A DNA stretch of 64,000 nt from Rostrohypoxylon terebratum (lineage: Eukaryota; Ascomycota; Sordariomycetes; Xylariales; Hypoxylaceae): positions 124,001 through 188,000 of the forward strand of contig MU385902.1 in the NCBI GenBank assembly GCA_022497145.1. Reading direction: 5' to 3'. This document shows, piece after piece, positions 58,731-64,000 of the stretch. How positions within the stretch are numbered: position 1 is the first letter of the stretch; each line of letters starts with the position of its first letter. The position numbers were made by a program, and so were the translations under genes. The notes beneath the pieces were generated by a model, which did not search any database, was not told where the DNA came from, and saw only the letters and a program-made list of their open reading frames with translations.

Positions 58731-59558
58731 TGAGTAATGAAAAGGGGGTTGAGAAGTGGTCGAGGTGGTTGAAATACATGGTGATGCTCGAGTTTCTAAT
58801 ATATATACGCTAGGCATATACCTACCTAGATAGTAGTAGTCGGCATACCTAGTATGCATACACACACGAGCATATGGAAACGATGGGTTAGGAAATAGCT
58901 TAGATTGTTGGAGGCCGATGCTGGTTTTCTTTGGTTTGGTGGATGACCTCAGGTGGATGAAGGCAGAAGATGTTACCAACACAATCGTTTAGCTATACCG
59001 ATGACGGTTACCATAATATGGATGATTTGGGTTGACTTATTCTCTCTAGACCGGGGGCTATTCTGACCGTCTCGAGGCTTTTGTCGACACCAAAATTGCC
59101 AATCGAAATGTTTAATGTGCACTATGTAAGTTGTAGAATTCGAAATGTTGTTTACCATTATGTAAGACTGTAAGTACTACTAGTAACTAGGTACCGCTAG
59201 ACCCGCTTGTGCTTATTTCTACCAATGACGTTTCTAGGTCATTGATTTCGATCCTGCCAGGTGGTATCTTATCGATATGTTAAATCAGGTACATACATAC
59301 CACTTGGTAAAAGAATAATTGAAGTCGCCAGATCTCAGCAATCCGTTGCTACCTATAAACCCGAATCCATTAATCGCATCGACCACATCGACTTCGTGCC
59401 TCCAACTCCAACTCCAACTCCAAGGTATCTTCGCTGCGGAGCTAAATAGATAGCATTGTCGGTCACCGAACATTACCTCGACATCATTTGCGAATATTCG
59501 CATATCCTAATCTCAATTTTCTCTTGAGCGACAACACGATACCGGAATAACCGCCGTC
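58731..59558. other. Intergenic region upstream of SEC72
   Basis: 828 bp. A (CTCCAA)n repeat lies at about 59401-59424. Short frames only. Confidence 0.5.
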
Positions 59559-60173
59559 ATGTCGTCCGATCTAGAAACCTTCACCATGCTGCCTTTGCAG
59601 ATCGACCCTCAGACTAAGGCGATTACTACATCCTCGGGCTCCCGCGCCTTACAAGCTGAGCTTGCTTCCCTGAACAATCTACACAGATCCCTCCTGACTA
59701 TCGAAACACCTCTCCAAGTCCCGCCGCCACCTGTGCCCGTGAACCCGAAGCGATCCGCCAACGTGAGCAAACTGCGCGAGAGTGGTAACAACGAATATCG
59801 CAAGGGAAAGCACGCCGAGGCCGTTAAATTCTACACGCTGGGTCTTCAGATGGCCTTGACCAGGCCCTTGTGGGAGCCACAGCAGCTCGTGCGCGAGGAG
59901 GTCGCCGCTCTCTACGCCAACCGCGCCCAGGCCCATATGGCTCTCCAGAGCTGGGCCGAGGGCGCCTCCGATGCCGAAGCCAGCGTCGAGGCCAAGCGTG
60001 TCGGCAACTCTAAGGCCTGGTGGAGACGTGGCAAGTGTCTAGCCGAGATGGGACGGCTACCCGAAGCCAAGGAATGGGTCAGCAAAGGCTTAGAGATGGA
60101 GGGCGACGAGGGTGAGCTGGTTGCCTTACTGAAGGATATCAACGAGAAGTTAGGGGAGAAGGGTAGCTCATGA
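59559..60173 (+). CDS. SEC72: Sec72-like TPR subunit of the ER post-translational translocon
   Basis: Intronless, 204 residues, close to the roughly 190 of yeast Sec72. Residues 1-60 start LETFTMLPLQIDPQTKAI, as in fungal Sec72 N-termini. Residues about 68-195 form three TPR motifs: KLRESGNNEYRKGKHAEAVKF, ALYANRAQAHMALQSWAEG and AWWRRGKCLAEMGRLPEA. There is no membrane segment, as expected for a peripheral subunit. Role: binds Sec71 in the Sec62/63 complex and receives Hsp70-associated precursors for post-translational import into the ER. Confidence 0.9.
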   Translation: MSSDLETFTMLPLQIDPQTKAITTSSGSRALQAELASLNNLHRSLLTIETPLQVPPPPVPVNPKRSANVSKLRESGNNEYRKGKHAEAVKFYTLGLQMALTRPLWEPQQLVREEVAALYANRAQAHMALQSWAEGASDAEASVEAKRVGNSKAWWRRGKCLAEMGRLPEAKEWVSKGLEMEGDEGELVALLKDINEKLGEKGSS

Positions 60174-61022
60174 TCCTCGAGTCTTACGGCCGTTTTTTCT
60201 TCCTTTTTTTCATGTACTCTTCATACCATCACGATTACGAGAACCTCCCGTGCTATTGGCATGCTCCGAAGGCGTCTAAGGAGTTGGTTGGTAGGGCTTT
60301 CTTATAGATTTGTTTTGTGCGGTCTCCCCTGATTTAAATTCAAGTTCTCAATATTTCGTGAGGTGGTAAGATCAGAGACGTACGCCGAAATTCAATTACT
60401 AGGGCTATCATGTGCCTAGTAGAAATCTAGGATTCTACGTAGGCAAACACTCCGGAGGTCGAGAAGTCAATCCATGTCATATGCAAGTAGGTGGTTCGCC
60501 ACGATAAAAAAAATCTGCCATGTAGCCTTATGTGCCTCGTCCCCTGGCGTCATTCGATATCTACAGCATGTGTGTTCATGCTATTTATGCAGTTCGACCT
60601 TCTAGTAACCACAATTTGGTGGAGACGAACTCCAGACTTCCAATATGCCGCTCGGTGATAAGTAAAAATAAAAAATAAAAAGATCCCAAGCACGTTTTGT
60701 CAGCTGCGCTCGACTTAGACGACCAATCGACCAACTCGAACTCGTCTGAGAGTTATGCTCTCAACTCCCACCCTCTCGGCAAGATGAAAAAATGACCAAC
60801 AAGCGCCTCACAGTCTACCTATACAAGACCGGCTGGCCCAAGGAAAACGGCAATGAGAAAATATAAGAAAGACTGTAACTTGTGGTTGTCGCTCTCGCAT
60901 GGTATCATCCTCTAGTTTCCCGATCCCTTCCATAGGTACATAAGTACATAGGTACACACATCCTGTCCTATTACATCTGATTACTTCCGATTACCTTCTC
61001 CTTCGTCTCACTTGTCGCAGGT
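60174..61022. other. Intergenic region between convergent genes
   Basis: 849 bp with no supportable ORF. An A-rich tract (AAAATAAAAAATAAAAAG) lies near 60664-60682. Confidence 0.5.
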
Positions 61023-61579
61023 CTATTCTTGCTTCTCGGGATCCCCTTTCTCGTTGAGGCTCTTGTTTCTAGGCCTCATGACAGCGTCTTGGCTAGTCAT
61101 ACGACGGTCGAGCGCGCGATCAAGCTTAGCCCCGAGGGCGAGCTTGTTGAGGGTGCCAGCTTTCTCTTCTGATAATACGACGCGCTGCTGCGACAGTGCC
61201 TTGTTTTCCATGCGCGCGAGTCCGCACTCGATGTCGCGGATCTCAGCCTGCGCCGAGTCTGTCGTCTGTACCGTCGCAGCCAGCGACGGTGCTGTGCTAT
61301 ACGTGCTAAAGCGCGCCGAGGCACGGTTGGATCCGATCTAATTCAAAACATGATACGTCAGTATTCCAGATTTCTCCGTGGTATTCCTCTCGCGATAGCA
61401 AGTACGTAATAACGCGAATGAGAATTTCGTAAAGCTAACACATCGAAATTTAATGGTGTCTAGAAGTAAGCGCATATAGGGGAAAGGACAGGCGGACAAT
61501 GCTGACGAGTAGGTAGCTAAGAGGGAGAGAAAAAAAACCAAGGAAAGGGTCCCCAAATACGTACAGTGGAGGGTGCCAT
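61023..61579 (-). CDS. Small helical protein of unknown function
   Basis: Exons 61579-61565 (MAPST) and 61337-61023, separated by a 227-nt intron (GTACGT donor, AATTAG acceptor); 109 residues. The protein is charged and helical after residue 35 (QAEIRDIECGLARMENKAL), with a disordered C-terminus rich in Asn, Lys and Glu. No signal peptide, membrane segment or catalytic motif. The clean splice sites, conserved-looking central helix and good codon pattern support a real gene. I do not recognise a named family. Confidence 0.7.
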
Positions 61580-62189
61580 GATGGGGCGAGATGAGTCTAG
61601 CGAAGTAGGCATTATTTTTTTTCCTCTTCTTTTTATCTTTCTAACTGGTAAATGCTTGACTTTTGTTTCTTTTTCTCGTCTGGTCCTAAATGATGACAAA
61701 GGGGTGATGCGACAGATTTAATGAGATTTAACAGCGATTGATGATGATGACTGGGTTGTGTCAGGCAGGTCAGGGTGGCAGTGTGGTAGGTGGTAGGTGG
61801 TAGGTGGTAAGGTGGTGGTGGATCGAGGTTCGAAACGGCGCTATGCAAGGATAGGCGGACGAAGCCGGGATAAGATCGATGTACGCAGTAATATTACGTT
61901 GTAGATGAAGCTGGACCAGCCTAGCTGTCTGGTGCCTGTATTACTGCGTACTATTATGTAGGTATGGATGTGGTTCGTCGTTTATGAACCTTGTAACTTT
62001 CAAGCAATGCGATTGTATGTATTAGTATTATTATGTAACAGTTTTAGCAGTTCTCGCAGCTGTTACTAGTGCTAGCAGAAGAAAAGGTCGATTAATAGCA
62101 TGCAGTTGATGTTGTCGTAACCTGTGGAAGTAGCGCAGCCCTGGAGGATAAGAGGTCAAGGTTGTGGGAGGAAAGGAAGGTAGTTGGTA

Positions 62190-62222
62190 GTCAGTCAGTC
62201 AGTCAGCCAGTCAGTCAGTCAG
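62190..62222 (+). repeat. (AGTC)n microsatellite
   Basis: Eight AGTC/AGCC units in a row within gene-free DNA. Confidence 0.9.
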
Positions 62223-62364
62223 AGTGAAGCTGGCTGGCGGCAGGCTGGGGAATAGGGGTTCGCGAATTAGAGAGGGAAAAAAGAGGAAGGGAAAGGGATT
62301 GGTGGTGTGAAAGTGTGAGAATGTGAATTGCAGGTGCGCTCGTGGGAATGGTAGCAATTGTACT

Positions 62365-62515
62365 ACATAGTACGTACTAATACCATGCCATTATTACCTA
62401 CTACCTAGGTCCGTCCTACATAGGTATGTATCCATGGATGCCATTATGCCACTACTAGGTACCTAGTATGCTACTACATAGTACTATGTATGTACTAATA
62501 TGCCACCAAGCCTTC
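62365..62515. repeat. TAGGTA/TAGTAC palindrome cluster
   Basis: Repeated CTACATAGTACGTAC, CTACTACCTAGG and TACTAGGTACCTAG units. Confidence 0.55.
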
Positions 62516-63580
62516 CCGTACATACATGAATAAACAGTAGCATTAAAAACTTTGTGAGAATTTGGAAAGTTGATAGATCTAGGTAGGTACTCTGTATATG
62601 ATACATAAGCTGCATAGTACCTACTAGGTAGGTGTTACTAGGTAGTATGGAAGTTTTCAATGTTTACACTTGCATGATACAGATTTTAGTATGAAGCATC
62701 ATCAACATATTTGTGTACTATGTACAGTTTTACACCTACGCAGTAAGCGTCTTGGCTGTTTATATCAAAATGGCCGTGTCTAACACCATGGATATTACTC
62801 ATTATTACATCCATTAAAAGAAAGGAGTGATAAAAGAAAGGAGTAAAAAAAAAAAGACTGTCATATTTTTAAACACCTTACTCTTATCAGCTTTCTTACA
62901 AGCTTACCTACTACCTAGTAGGTAACTAACTGCCTGACTTCCTACCAACGTACATAATATAATACCCATAAGGATTCTTGTTTCGACTCCTCAAAAGTTC
63001 CTACCTCTCCCGCTACACTACCGGCGACCACATGGCACATGGCTCGCCGCTCGACGGATCAGGGTTGCATGGTTGCGTGGTCGCATGTACTATGTACGCA
63101 TGCAGTCAGCAGCAGATATGGCGCTTTTTGCTCAATTGGAACAAGCTATATTAGGTAGCTCAGCACGCCCAGCACGCTCAGCATGCTTAAAAGCCCAGCT
63201 AATGGGTCGTGGGTCAATGGATGTTTAGGATGTTTGATCGAAAACTTCAAGGATATTCCTAGGCCTTTTCCCAGCCTAACTCTTGACTATTCCTAGGCTA
63301 AATCTACCATCCATGGGATATTTTCCCTAGGGGCTTCAGCCGCTTTTTTAGTTTCAAAAATGCCATGGCATCGCGTGTCGTTTCGTCAAGACTCAATCCT
63401 CGTCGCAAGGGTCGTTGAGATCGCTAGGATCGCTCGGAAGGGATACCTTTTTCTTCTTCCATCTCTTCCTCCTCCTCCTCTTCTTCTCCATTCTGCCGGA
63501 ATGGAAAATATGTGATCAATAAAGGGATACCGAAGCGGACCGAATTGAAAACATGGTATCATACATACTAGGTATGTATT

Positions 63581-63603
63581 TACCTACCTACCTACCTACC
63601 TAC
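63581..63603 (+). repeat. (TACC)n microsatellite
   Basis: Nearly six tandem TACC units, adjoining an ACTAGGTATGTA palindrome. Confidence 0.9.
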
Positions 63604-64000
63604 TTGAGTAAGTCTTTTTGGTCAATTATCTTTGCACTATGTATGCGTTTACTACGATTGATACAGAGTAACAACATCGCTGTCCTACTACCTAGTAGGT
63701 ACTAGGTATGTAAATCTACCTTGCACTGCCTGCCGAGTTACGGCAGGATTTCACTCAGCGCCTTTCTCGAGCTTCCAGGTTAGTTTATGCTGATCATCTA
63801 CCTCATGGATGCAACGCGGCGACCGCGCTATTGGAAGCATGTCACCGAGAAGTCGCCATGGCCACCTACCTGCCTACCTGCATATTCTTGTCAAATGGTA
63901 TCGATCACATACATAGTAGCCCTAGGTAACTACCTAGTATCTACATAGTAATTCGCTGCACTGATCTCCTGCTGTAAGTCATCTTAGTTCGACTTAGTTG

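Larger units (their letters stand above)
61580..64000. other. Repeat-rich region to the right edge, no gene seen
   Basis: 2.4 kb. Near the left end (61784-61820) is a GGTAGGT-type repeat. A (CAGT)n tract lies at 62190-62222. TAGGTA clusters are at 62365-62515, 62600-62645, 62905-62925 and 63560-63605. A short CTCCTCCTCCTCTTCTTC tract lies at 63467-63487. No open frame has protein-like character. Confidence 0.5.

Noticed and set aside
61811..61822. GGTTCGAAAC resembling a tRNA B box
   Set aside because: No matching A box, acceptor stem or cloverleaf could be drawn around it.

Overview
This is a window of nuclear DNA from a filamentous ascomycete (Pezizomycotina; a Sordariomycete is the most likely class, which is inference). 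The grounds are direct. Most genes are broken by short introns of about 45-140 nt, with GT..AG ends and CTAAC/CTGAC-like branch sites. The gene content is typically mould: Zn2Cys6 regulators, a GH72 wall glucanosyltransferase, secreted subtilase and GH79 enzymes, and Sec72. Intergenic DNA is saturated with short TAGGTA/TACCTA motifs. There are no operons, rRNA genes, convincing tRNAs or CRISPR arrays. Exon borders were read by eye from frame continuity, splice consensus and family motifs; wherever totals are given they sum to multiples of three.

Region 1 (1-1.35 kb) is the 5' part of an IPNS-like 2-oxoglutarate/Fe(II) dioxygenase running off the left edge. Region 2 (2.2-16.0 kb) is the accessory block and the most interesting part. 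It holds four coiled-coil or low-complexity proteins of no recognised family (2195-4153, 4369-5028, 5510-8231, 9027-10484), a coiled-coil protein ending in a von Willebrand A domain with intact MIDAS (11425-12864), and, divergent from it, a UBA/CUE-like + ankyrin-like + ClpB-type AAA+ ATPase (13867-16036). An AAA+ ATPase beside a MIDAS protein recalls MoxR/VWA and midasin pairs. I propose the block as a candidate undescribed fungal AAA+/VWA/coiled-coil system. The two leftmost genes carry premature in-frame stops, so part of it may be decaying.

Region 3 (16.4-28.1 kb) holds a HAD-family hydrolase, a Zn2Cys6 transcription factor divergent from a PLP-dependent D-serine dehydratase/D-threonine aldolase-like enzyme, a secreted subtilase and a secreted GH79-like glycosidase. 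Region 4 (30.2-46.5 kb) is mostly housekeeping: a large UBE2O/BIRC6-class E2, a mitochondrial NADH kinase, a decayed metallophosphoesterase, a Gfo/Idh/MocA oxidoreductase, a PlsC acyltransferase, a lipid-droplet hydrolase and a GH72 enzyme with CBM43.

Region 5 (46.5-55.4 kb) is gene-poor. It contains a 985-bp PIF/Harbinger-like non-autonomous transposon (TTA target duplication) and a TauD-family dioxygenase with one GC-AG intron. Region 6 (55.4-64 kb) holds an eight-exon zinc-cluster protein with an expanded Lys-Glu repeat, Sec72, a small conserved-looking protein, and 2.4 kb of repeat-rich DNA with no gene that I can see.
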